Shown here: one piece after another, positions 27,201-40,300 of the stretch | Position numbering within the stretch: the first letter of the stretch is position 1 | How the letters are laid out: the number at the start of each line of letters is the position of its first letter | NCBI RefSeq assembly: GCF_014805625.2 | Contig: NW_023998422.1 | Span: 4,897,874-4,961,873, forward strand | Direction of reading: 5' to 3' | DNA length: 64,000 nt | Origin: Glossina fuscipes | Lineage: Eukaryota > Arthropoda > Insecta > Diptera > Glossinidae | Program-made: the position numbers and the translations under genes | The notes under the pieces: generated by a model | What the model was told of the DNA's origin: nothing | Databases searched by the model: none | What the model saw: only the letters and a program-made list of their open reading frames with translations

Positions 27201-30200
27201 CACTTATCCCATAATACCTTATTTTGAAAAGTCGTTAAATGCATAACTATAAAGGGTAGGGTATTTAATGGGTACTTAATGATGGACCGTGTACTTTTTT
27301 TCCTGGTTTTTCCTTATGTGCAAGTTCATGTGTAGCTCTTCGAGCTTATCTTATCTATTTAATTAACTTTAACGTTTACTAAATTTTGTAGTTGTGCAGC
27401 ATGTCTTGCGAATTTTAAAATTACAAATAAACAAAAAAAACAAAAAAAAAAAAAAATCGTAAAACAAAATTTATATGTCTTTCTTTTTAGCGATTTAATT
27501 CCTAACATAGTATTTCTGTTTCTCCTCAGCGTATCTACTCTTGTGTGTGTGTTAAAAAAAAAAAAAAAAACAAGAAAAAATTCTTGCGCCACATATATAT
27601 ATATACATATATTTTTTTTTTGATCTTACGGAACATGTGCGCGCGCGGAATGCCATGAAAATATAAAAACTTCACTTTAGAAAGAATTATTGCGAGTGCA
27701 ATAAATCTTAATACAAATACAAACGTGGCATTTAGCAATTTTCTTATACCCTTTTAACAAAAAAAAAAGAAAGCAGCAATATAAACATACTCCAGCACAC
27801 AAACGTATATCTGCACACTTTTGCCATGCACACCTTCAAACTAAATCTAAAGTGTTTGTTTGCTTTTTTTTTTCTTTCACTATTTCTGTACTATTTCTGT
27901 ATTTTTCTTCATTGCTTCGCACCCTCACTGCACTTACCTTCAAAGGCGGCATTAATGTCGCGTATATCGTAACTGCATACAGCTGAACCCATTATGCCAT
28001 GCGTGTTGGTCGTGAATGTGGCGAAAAATTTCGTATCATCATGTGGCATTTTATACACAGATTGAATTTCATTGAAGTAAAACGGAAATTCGCTTGATAT
28101 ACTGCAATTGATGCGTGCCTTTAGATATGTGGCCCAATTTTGGCCTGTCATGTATTTACCGCCGCGATCATTTTTGCAAACTCGTGCAATACGCGAATAG
28201 ATAGCTTTACCGCAGTTAATGTACTCGACTGCATGTTCACGAAAAAAGAAATACACATACTGGCCAATATCAAAGGAACCAACAAAATTTGGTTCTGAAA
28301 GAAGAGCAAAAAAAAAGAAGAAAATTTGCTTTATATGATTAGATACTTGACTTTAATTACAAAATGTTTAAACTTACTATCCAACCATTTGCTGTCATAT
28401 TTGACAGTCCGCTTGAAATTATGCTCCTTACGGCCGGACGTGAAGTTATATAAATCCGAACGAAATATAACCGAATCAGCTTTTGTAAACTCAGCATTTG
28501 TACCCGAATACTATGAATATGAAGAAAAGAAAATAGGAATGATTCACTAAAGTACACATAACTCGTGGCGAGCCGTGTGTACCTATCACCCGTGGCGAAC
28601 ACATGACAACGTTGACAAACATTACGCTCATATGCTTAAAAAGTACTGAGCGGCTTCGTTATGAAGGAGTAGTGCAGTGTAAGGGCCTACCATCTGATAG
28701 CTCACAGTTGAAAGTAGTGCTCTATACACACAACTATATAGAATGGTATGTAGTTTGTTCAGGTCAAACAGTTTTCCTCGAAGGCTCTACACAAGCATCT
28801 GCTTTTTCGAATTGTTGTCGGATAGTGAAAGAGCGGAACGTTGCATTCTGTTCGTTCTCTACAAGAATCTTTCACTAGTACAAAGCTATCTTCAAAACCT
28901 AAACCTATGATCTATAAAAGGCAAGCTCAAAACAAACCGCAAGGGTGAAAAGCTTGTAGCAGCGAGTATGAATATTACTCTATAAATTTTTTGGCGTTAG
29001 AAGGGCATAGGGCATAAGGAACTGCTACCGGCAGATATGACAATAGTCTAGGACCTATTGCTTGACTGGAAAGCATCTAAAGCTTAATGAAAGAAAGGTT
29101 TGTATGTCGATATTACATCAGACTGCATACTATGTCAAGCTTCATCAGGTAGGGAAAGTCTGAAAATTTATTTCGAGCGCTATAGAAACAGACCTATAAA
29201 GTCCAAGCTTAAAACTGCACAAGTTTGCCGTAACAGATTTAGAACTTCGCTTAAAAAATGTCAGTAAATCTTCGAAAAAAAGAAATATCATAAAGTATCA
29301 GCGATATCGCTAAGTTTATAAATAAGAGAAGTTTTTCAATTCGTAGCGCTGACTTTCAAAGGCTCAATTCTTTTTAGGGATCCTATTTAGGGGGAAAATA
29401 TCAGCTCACGTTTTCTCACGTTTCGCATTGAAAAACTTTTCTCAACTTAATTTGGAGAAAGGAAACGAATCAAGCCAAAGAGCGAAGCGCACAAACGCCA
29501 ACATACAAACACATGGCAAATAAATCTAAATAGAGAATGAAATTTAATGCCTAGCCGTAGTCTATGACACAAATTGAATATACTAAATTAGTATAAACAT
29601 AACCTCCGGGCGATAGTTATGAAAGTAAATTTTATTAATTTCATATGTAAACCAGAGACATAAACCGAATGAATCTCTAAATGAAGAAATTAAATTTTCT
29701 TTACTAAAGAGAGAAAGAGGCAGAAAGAAAGCAAATAATAAAAGAAAAAAAAATTGATTTGAAAACGTACCAAAGCCGGCAGACCAAATGGATTTCCTTT
29801 TTCAACGTAAACTGCCGTCGAATTATCAGCCGGATCATAAGGGCATTTACCAATACCTAAACCAATGCCAGGCACGTATTCGGATCTAGGTAAATGTGTT
29901 AAGTTTGCCTAAGGTATAACAAGCAGGCAATCAGTCGACCGGCAAAGCAAACGTAACGAGAAAAACGAGAAAGAATAGAAAGAAGAAAACAATAATCACA
30001 TTAAAGGCTGTCTATATACAAAAAAAGCTATTGTGTATTAAAGAGTAATTTTTATTTTAAGAACCGTATGCGCAACGCTTAAATAGAAGATTTACTTATC
30101 TTACTAACTTTTTCTTTAGTCTCATAGATTTGTTTTAATAAATGAACTTTTTGTTTTTTTTTTTTTTGCTTTCAGCTACGATTTATAATTTTCTATAAAT

Positions 30201-30378
30201 TTATGAAATTTTCAAACATTGACCTTTCTATCGAAATTAAACTTGCTCTAGGAGACGTCGCTCCGCTTGTGGAATATTAATTTAATAAACACTATATCTT
30301 AACCGTAGTATTAACCTGACATTAGTTCCCTAAGCTTATTGCTCGTATATATGTAAGTAACTTAGATTAATACACAAC

Positions 30379-30409
<31 letters not shown>

Positions 30410-30939
30410 TAGCCATACACACACCCACTCATAGATTTATAAATATATATATATATATATATATTATATTCGTCATTTAAACAGCTGCGTACGTATATTT
30501 AAGTTACACTTAGCTTATAGGAACGATGTATGTACGTAGTTAAGCAAGTTTATTTCTCATGCACATACATATGCACATACGTATTTATGTATATATTTAT
30601 ATATGTTACATAGACTTACACCTGCATACTTACATTTATCACATAATCTTTGGGATTGTGTGCATTTGTACCACAAACATATAAACGTGTCCCAGTGTCC
30701 ATGGGTTGTATTACACGTATGTGATTACGGCATTCCACCTTCTTCAAGGCAATTGAGTCAACGTCGTAAACAGCATCACGTAATCGCAGCACGAAAGAAA
30801 AAACGTAGAAACGACAACAAAATAAAACAAACAAAAAATAAGAAAATAAAATAAAAAAGGAGAAAAGGTATTTTAAGAAAAAAAGGCAAAAAAAAAAAAA
30901 AAAAACCAACAACCCCCCCCCTTAATTTTTTTTTTTTTT

Positions 30940-30973
<34 letters not shown>

Positions 30974-33900
30974 TTACTCAGGCCATTTAATATTAAATTT
31001 AATATGAAATGCTTTTAGGGAATTTCTTTTTTAGGTCGAGCGAAAAATTTGAATTTACCTCACGTTTGCCTTTCGAGACACAGCTTAATATATCCGAACC
31101 AGAAGGCTCCAATATTAGAACATCACGCTGCAAAATTTAAATATAAGAAAAAGAGTTTGGCTTAATCGATATCATTCAATTGCAAATTAAGGAAAGCGAT
31201 AAAACTTAAGGTTCGTGCAAGGAATAAACTCTCAGTGAGTTCACTTCCTTCGCCTTATTTACTTGAACTTATTGAGTCATAAATATGATCTTAATAGATC
31301 CATCGTTAGTTGATTTTTATAGATAAGATTATTACATCAGTTAAATTGAGAAATTCTTTATCGAATTGCTCGCCATACAAAAAAAGGCGAAACCTTAGCA
31401 GATGTATATTAAAGATATTAAATACTTAGCACGTTTTCCATGATTCAATCAAGCAAATTATGAAAAGCACTAAAGAGAACTAAAAAGTGATATGCCCTTC
31501 AATACCTTACGAAGTGTGCTTTACATTCTAAACACAGAGGAATTAGGGACTGATCTCGTATACCGAACGCACTCATAGCTAAAAGCTTTTCAATTGTTAT
31601 GTGATATATTCTATGTCCGAAAAATAGGGTGCGCTTGGTTACAAAATGATTTCCTTATCGTTGAAAGTCAGTTTCATTGCCTTCCTTGGCTTTATAACCC
31701 ACAAAGAATATTACTTGTTATCAGTTTGGCCCTGAGGAAGGAATTAATAGCGCACAACATCACGATGTCGATTGATCTCTCGCTTGATTTGCAAACGATT
31801 TTGAAGCGGGTTTTCGGAAAAATATTTTTCGTATGATGATGCTTTGGAGTATCTCACGTAAAATTACGGGCTGAATGGGCTGAAAGCAGGGCAGAATAGT
31901 CCAAAGCTTAATATCTAACGGTTTTTGATTGAGCGGGAAGAAAGTTTCCCCATGTACTAGCTACCTTTACACCGACTGTCTGGAGTTTTGACTATATTAA
32001 CATAGTATACAATAATATTCTATAGATGATCAGACTAGACTAGATGATTAAGGGCAATATGTTTGTGCCACGCAAAACCAATCGATTATATCTAAGAAAA
32101 ACACATGTATAACTTTTAACTAATTTCGTCCTTCTTTTTAAACCATAGTCCTATAGGCTGTAGTGATTTTCGCACCCGGACAGTAGAAAAAGTCGGAGGA
32201 AACGCTCATAAGTGTTGCTAAGATGGAAAAGTTGACTAAATAAATAAAAAAGATAGAAGGAATTAAAATAAATATAAATAGCGAGCCAAAGGAAAAAAAC
32301 ACAGCCATCTGACACTTGGAAGTATTGAGATCCGCAAGAAGAGTACAAATTTTGTCGTGCTAAACTTTTCCCGACTCGTCTTAAATATTTTGCCACAATT
32401 CATAACAAAAGTAGTTTCTAGGCTCATGGCTCATGGCTCAGAGAGTAGCTGAAGAACGTCGTGTGATTTTTTCTCATATATTTTTTAATTTTTAGTTAAA
32501 TCTACGTAGTTATGTTGTGTATGAATATTTTAGTTTCTTTCGGTTTCTTGGCCTGTGTCTCGCGCTGTCGCTCTTTATTTATGTAAGGACTCCCTTCGTA
32601 AACCATTTTATTGACGAAAGAAATTCCTGGGAACTATTGTCGTTCTCTAAATTGTCAAAGTAGCTGATGTCGTCGTGAAACTGGGGATTGGGGACTTATC
32701 TATGACAATTGAAGAAGATCAAACACCCTAATGTCCGAAATAAAAAGCGGAACTAGAAGTATAATTAGACGTAAACAAAGGTCACGGCGTTGCGCCATAG
32801 AGCATAGAGCCCGCAATTACAATAGTTTGGAGGCATGAGTTTTTTATCCAAATTTTCTCATCAGAGAATTCGAGTGTACGCCAGTACTTGCACCGAAGTT
32901 TCCAAAGATATGTGAAATGCAATAATAGACTCCACGTAGACTTACGGTCTTATTAATAGAGAGTGGATTCCTTTCCTTATCGTCACAGAAGGTACAAACA
33001 TGCATCCTTTATAGGTAAAGGAGATTACTTGCGCTTATGCTCTTTTTATGTTCCTAACGTTCTTACTTATAGGAATTTGAGCAGATCCGAGTTGTGACAG
33101 CGATGTTGTCACTTCGATTGCTCGATCCAAAAAAGCGAAAATATCGATTGATGTGCCCAGTTAATTTGCGTTCAAAAGATGGGCGTTACCAATCGTTACA
33201 AGAATCTTACGAACTGATTTCGATTGCGATAACTCTCCCGACTAATATCTGCTGACAGCATTGGGAAAGTTGGCTCTTGCTGCTGACCTTTCATGGGAGC
33301 GTTTTGCTATACAGGGGCGGACTGTTTCATTCTGAAAATTCAACATATCCTGATTTTTGGCATATTCCCTTGCTGTTGGTTGGGTATCCGTGGGATGATT
33401 TCATTTGTTCGGAACAAACCAAAATCAAGTCAACTCAACTGGAGCCGTTATAGACATTTAGCTTTCTCGTGTTTATTAAGTTACGGGCATTCTTTTGGGG
33501 ACAGCCCTCGCAGTGCAAGGCTCTTTCTGGCATAACGCATTTTACTGTGTAAAGTGCTTGAAGACAATACGGAAAAGTCACAGTTTTTTTGCCGAACTTT
33601 AACTAATAGTTGCGGCCACTCTTTCTCGGAGAACAGCGAGCGAACTAATTTATTTATTAAACTAACAAAATATTTAGCAAAACCTCATTGAAAATAATAA
33701 ATAATCCCACAGTAATAGTTTGGGTAATTAAGTTTAGTTTAAATGTCACCCGAAAATGTTATGTTTCTTTCCCTTTATCCCGCACGCTTGTACGTAAATA
33801 TATCAAGAGATTACTGATATTTAAACATGTGCATCTATGTTAGATGGCATGCATGGTATGCATGTGGGTAAATGTAAGAATTTCGTAAGTAATGATGTCT

Positions 33901-34032
33901 AAATGACTTCCTTTTCCTGTTAGTTTTCGTATTTTCTTTCTTTTTGGCAATAATATCCGTATGCGTGTAACTGCGAATGTTTTTACTTATAATAGATATG
34001 TGAAAAAGTGCATTAGAAATTGTATAAATCAT

Positions 34033-34072
<40 letters not shown>

Positions 34073-34259
34073 AAAAAAGTTGGAGAAACTTTGCTAAAAT
34101 CGTTTGCCAAACATTTCATCTATACTTGAAATTCTCAATTTAATGATTTTTTGTCTTAAAATCTCAATATCCGTTTCCCTCGACTTAAAATAAATCAATT
34201 TCTTTTGTTTTTCTAACTTAACTTGAAAAGACTTTAAAGGGAGTACACACACATATATG

Positions 34260-34300
<41 letters not shown>

Positions 34301-37300
34301 TTTTGCTCTCTGCTATTTATTTAAGCATAATTAAGCAGAGAGCAAGAACTCCAGAAATGAAATTTATTGGTTTTTGAATGATTTAAAAAAGAAGAAGACA
34401 AGACGAAGGAAAGAAAACTCGACTTAGCAAAGTACTTTTCATTTTAAAATAAAAACGTGCAAGAATTTCCAAAAGAAGAAAATATAAATTTGGGACAATT
34501 TTTTTCATTAAATAATAAAAGCTTCCTCTTCTTTCTAAGCTAAATCGTGTATTTTTACGAAAAAGAAAATAAGAAAAAAAAAAAAAGACAAACAAATAAT
34601 ATAAGTAAATAAATATTTGGGAAAAAATATCTCAACAAGCGGTGGCTTTTGTTTATTTTGCATCTATCATCGGCCATGGGGTTACAACTTTGGGAACCGA
34701 ATGAAGTACATTCGATTGGGTACGCATGGCGACAGGCATAGGAAGTAATATCAAGATGGAAAAATAAATTTCATAGACTTTTGTTTATAAGGTACTCTCA
34801 AGCATCACCTTTTGCACAAATTTGCTTCGGATAACTTGCCAATTTTCACTCTCTCAATGATACGTGGAAGCGTGAGACAAGCTAAATCCCACTGGTTGTC
34901 TCATATATTTATAACAATTATATCGCTTACGCATCTCTTTTGATGAGGTGGTTAATGCGAACTGTCGAAGTAGAAGTAAAGCAGACGCAGGGTAGTAACT
35001 CTCTCCCTCTTTTATATCACTTATGTGTCTCTTTTGATCAGATGGATGACACGAACAGTCAAATTAGAAATAAAACATACGCAGATTAATAATTTTCGCC
35101 CTTACATCATTTGTATATCCCTTTTGATCAGACAGACGTCATCACAGTAAAAGTAAAGTATACGACGAGTAAGAACTCTCTCTCTCTCTCTGTCGCTCTC
35201 TCTCTCTCTCTGTCTCTCTCTCTCTCTCTCTTTCTTATATCCCTTGTGCATCTCCTTTGATCAGATGGACGACGTGATCTGTCGAAGTAGATGTACAGCA
35301 CGTTTCAAATATTAGTTGTGATCTCACGATGCCCAGACTTGAAAAGAGATGTTTAAGGAGCAAGTGTACAATCAAGATGTAACTCTAATTGCTATGATAA
35401 GATCTAGGAAACAGGCTTATAAGGTCTCACAATGTGTATTTGTTTTTAGCAAAACGATTTATTATGGCAGACTGCCTTTAAAGGCTTGCTTGTGAGGATG
35501 CACAGATAAATTGGAATTTAATTCGTACAGACATTTAACAAGCACATTAACGGGGCTCTGTAAAGGTGCTAAGTGAGCTTAAATATTTTTTTACAACTGA
35601 TTTCGATAATCAATTTCTTTAATAAAAAACCCACCAGACTGTGTTTGAATCTGCCCATATTAGGGAACTTAAGATATTTACGCATGCCTCGGCTAAATCG
35701 GTAGGAAAATGCTATTCAAATAATATGAAACAAAAATGTTTAAACTCCTTCAGAGCGCTTTAAGAAGGTCTAAACGATATTTGTATTTTAATCTCAATAG
35801 CGGATTTTTGAAATTCTATCAAATCAACTCTTTTTAATACGCCCGAATTGTCTATGGCGCGTTTAAATGTACTTGGAGTCTCACTATTTTCAAATGATTG
35901 GAAAATCTTACTGAATTTGTTTCCTCTAACGGGCTTCGAAGCTTTTTCTTATTTGCAACGGCTTAGGGGTTTATTCACAACGTTAATCTGTGCCAGCGTA
36001 TGCCTTTTTGCCAGATGCATATATGCTGTTCTCTCTTTTTTTCTCTCCTGTTTATATATGCATGAATTTAATTGTTTTTGTTTTTTAGTCATCCTGTTTC
36101 CTTTCACTTTTCTTGAGAAACTTTGTAATAATTTTTAATAATAATTAGGCAACAGATTTACTTCTAAGCGTCCATTGAAAATCAGAAAGCAGTAAGGAAA
36201 GAGAGGAGTGAAGTAAAACGGCCGTAGCCTAATCGATGTGTGCCCAAATGATTCGTATTATGTCTTTATTGATTGAGTACATGCTATAACTACGAGCAAG
36301 TATGGCTAAGCCTGGATGAGATTTGAATCCACGAACATCAATTTGGTATTTGCGAGCATTGTGCGCTTGGCTGTGCGGCAGCCCACAGGATGTCACACGA
36401 TGAAGAAAAAAGTGGAGAAAGTGAGAAGAAGACGTAGATTGGCCGCAGTCTAGTAACTCCCCTCTAGTTGGCTTTGCGGCAACTCTGAAGAAATTTCTTA
36501 AGAAATTTGTTAAATCAGATATCTCGGCACAGACGCAGAAGGGAAAATAATAATATCCGATATCCAAACTGATCAAACTAGAAAATGCCGGCAGTTTTCA
36601 CCACGCGTATCCTTGTGAAAACTTATATTACTCGCGACTGCGTATTCCGCCATTCATTAAAAGAATTTTCCGAAATAAATCTTCTAGTTTTTGTATATCA
36701 TTTCAAAATTAATTTCATACAAGTCCACTATACATATAATAAAATATTTTATTATATTTACCTTAGTAATTGCAATGAAAATCATAAGCTACAAAAACTA
36801 AGGGAAAACTATGGCTACAAAGGCTTTTGTGCTTCTTACAAATTGAATGCTAATAATATGAAGGGCTTTGCAAGCATGTATAGGTATGAGGAGTTTTACA
36901 AATTCAAAAATTTAAATACGGATTAAAAGCTTAGTTTAGTGTACTAAGCTAATGTTAATGTTGCTGTTCGGTGTTGTTCCGAAGAGAATGGTTCAACAAT
37001 TGCGGTATTTTTACTGACTTGTATAATGTATGTAGAACTTTGCTAGAGGAATTTTGGATAACTTAGCCACTCAGCTGAATACAGTGAATCATGTGTTGTC
37101 GATTGACTGATATGAAGAAGAAGAAGAATCTATAAATGGTTTCAAATTTTCTGTTGATGGATGAAAGAACAAACCTGAGAATATTAAAAAGAAAAACCTG
37201 TTAAGGTTTCACTAAAATTTCTTTATCCTCTTCGTCCTTACTTCGAAATTAAAGTCATCGTTAAAGATGTCACATGTCGTTCGGTACGAGTTCGATGACA

Positions 37301-40300
37301 TTTTTGTTAAATTCTTTAACCGAATTCTATATAGATTTCGATAAGCAAGAGAACAATTTTCGCTTTCCGCAAGCAATGGCAAGATTACTGCAAAGAGTGG
37401 GAACAAGAATTGTTCGATTTTAAGACATAGTCAAGAAGAAAATTTAGAATACCCACATGCCGGGTAGCTGACTAAGCTTCGCCTTAAAGCGAATATAACT
37501 TTTGCAGTTGTTATTATTGCTATTGTTGATTGCTATTCAAATTGCTGTTCAACAATATGTGCGTTGTTGAAAAAGTGGTATTATATCGCGTGTCGCGTAC
37601 TACAAATCGAATTAAATAAACAAATGCGTAACGTGACTAAACTGTAAAAGCGACATTTTAAATGTTTGCCTTTATATTTAACATGATTGTGCTCTGATGG
37701 TTAGCTGGTTGGTTCGGTTTGTTGGGAAGCTGGAGCTGTGCTATGGTATCGACAACACATACAAGCCGCACTGTTTGATGCTAACAACAGCAACAACAAT
37801 TAATTTCAGTTAAATTTGCTGCTGTTGGATTCTACTACAGGAAAGAAAAGAAAAGAAATGAGAAACACGCCACGAATTGTTTCGTGTTGTTGTTGTTTCC
37901 AGTTTTTTTTTTTTTTTTTTTAACTTTTCACTCAACTGACTTTTAATCTTGTCGAACTAACAACACAAAGCTTGATAAAGGTATGAATTTATATTGCATA
38001 TATTTTTATAAGGGGAGTAGCGCGTAAGTCTAAAAAGTATTGCGCCCAATGAAATGAATAAAGTAAATCACTTTGTATAGTAGTGCTTACAGGTAAAAAA
38101 CCACGGATTCGTCGTTTCGCCATTAAATACCCTATACCAAAAGGGATCCGATGCGAACGACTTTCAATAGCATTCGCCCACGGACAGAAAAACGTTAGTG
38201 TACCAAAGTTTATCCGAATATCTCAATAATTACAGCCTAGAGCAAGACAGATGGACGGACAAATAAGCATAGGTAGGTTCAGAAAGTGGTTCTGCATCGA
38301 CCGGGTTTACTTACAATTCGTCCGGATGTTGCAATTGTGCGCATAAATTTAATATACTTCTCTATCACAACTGATGTACGTTAAATATATAGACTTAATA
38401 CTTTTTACATCACAAAATATATACATTAATATAACTTTTAAGATTGTTTGTATTTAGAATATGAAAGTAAGGGCAAAGAGAATTTTTACATGATTTTCTT
38501 TTTCTGGTTGTAAACGGAAAACTATTGAAGTTAACGAACAAATGCAAGGCAATAAAATGCTGCACTTGACTTTAGAAAAGTGCATTAAAAATCCCATCCA
38601 CACTGATGCGTATGAAAAATGTATCATGTGAGAAAAATTTTATTTCAAAGTACCTTACACTGACAATGATCTGTAGCTAACTATCAATATATTTTCAAAT
38701 TCCAATTTTATCGAGAGTGAAGAAGCATTAAATAAATTCTACGCATCTTAGGGGAGATGTGAGATTCCCGCCATTTCAAACAAACTTTCCTGCGTTTTGT
38801 GTTTCTTTTTTCTTTTTCGTTACTTTGTGATAGCGGACCTGACTCTATTAGGCTTTATTTAAATTTCGATATCCTGTCTTGCGTCGAATCAGTTTTCATA
38901 AAATGAAACTGTGTTTCGCCTAATAAAGTATACGATTAGTCACTCAGAATATCTAGTGGTATACATGTATTTACATTGGACTTCCAATCCTCCACCCACC
39001 CACTATAAACGCATTCAATTCGCGTGTAAGATATTTTTGATACTTTTGGAGATTTCTGGGTTACAAGTGAAGTAACACAATCAATACAATTTCAGTTTTT
39101 CAAAAGATGATGTAGAAGGAGTTGCTGCTTGCATAAGTAAGCGAGTCGTTTGATATAAACCTTTTGCTGCAAAATATTGAAAACACTATTACACTAGATA
39201 GATTTATTTTAAAAGCACAAACAAGTGCATGTTGTTGTTACATGTGCCTTTGTGTGTGCATCTGCTCCTATAAATATGCGGCATTTATACTTTTACATAT
39301 ATATGTCATTTTACAATGGTTACGATCCATGAGCTTAAGGCTACTTTGAGGAAGAATTCCTCAAAGAGAAAAGGAAGAGGAAGAGTGATTTTTTTATAGC
39401 GACTACTTTATATTTATCGTAACCGATAGATAAAATCATTTCGAAAGATAAAGTGTGGTCCGTAAGAGATCTCTTATTATATTTGAAGTCTCCTTGACAT
39501 ACAAAATATAGATGGAGCAAAGTGTGACATCTACATTGTAACACTGTTCACAAAAACATATGATTTTTTGATAGTATCAACCTTCAAATAGCACGTGTCA
39601 AACTTCTATGACATTTTGACAATTGGTTTTCAAATTACATCTGCCTCAGTGACGCTACCTTTTTGGCGGGTTTGGTAGCACTGGCGACTCATGGAGTTAT
39701 GTCACATAAATACACATTTAACAGAATGAGTTTGCACGAAAACTACCCGAAGCGAAATTCTTAAAATGCAAAAACCAACTACAGGTTCATGAGGTTTGAG
39801 CTGTCCATGCAGCTGGCTATTGGCGAAAGGGTAAACAAAAATTCGGATCTCACTTATGAATAACTAAAACGGCTTAACAAGAAAATCTCAGACTGAAATT
39901 GGGCATGGTTCACTGAGTCTTAAAAGGATACATATGGAGAATACTTGCTTTACATACATATATAGTGTCAAGCTATGGAACGCTCTACCGCGTATTCAAA
40001 CGCACACCTAAGATGATATTACAACGTAAGTCAATTGGTATTCCATTGTCTTTCGCTTTCACACTTTAGTCAACATTAATTCAACACGATGTGCATCATA
40101 CATAATATAGATGTGCAGCGCACCCATACATTACTTTGAAAGGCATGAGCTTTGCTAACTTAAGGTGATACCTTAAGAATATAAAATAAATAAAATCGCA
40201 AACGACTATTTTACGCGTAATAATATTAAAACATTTTTTTTTTTTGATTTTAACTTACCTCACATATTGATTGGCTTATATTTTGTAGATTTAAACGGAA

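Larger units (their letters stand above)
19327..27937. other. Sema-2b intron (8.6 kb)
   Basis: No gene found. Holds one diverged member of the CTCAATAA-GTAGGATGA repeat (20165-20235), T-rich and (AC)n/(TA)n tracts at 21995-22146, a cluster of GTGTTATA-type short repeats (24110-24400), a third-family copy (25432-25545), a 300-bp family copy (26935-27290) and poly(A) tracts near 27437 and 27553. Confidence 0.5.
31128..40258. other. Sema-2b intron (9.1 kb)
   Basis: No gene found. Holds a 35-base poly(A) (34034-34068), an (AT)n (34267-34291), a degenerate minisatellite with an embedded (CT)n (34918-35300), a SINE-like copy (36222-36400) and a 300-bp family copy (38115-38375). Remaining sequence is unassigned. 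Confidence 0.5.

Noticed and set aside
28603..28878. 91-codon plus-strand frame in a Sema-2b intron
   Set aside because: No hydrophobic leader, domain or splice structure; treated as chance.
30603..30912. Frames on both strands over the homopolymer stretch
   Set aside because: Only 30634-30741 on the minus strand is coding; the rest are poly-Lys/Phe artefacts.
36585..36926. 113-codon plus-strand frame
   Set aside because: AT-driven, rich in Tyr/Asn/Lys, no motif, no splice or conservation clue.
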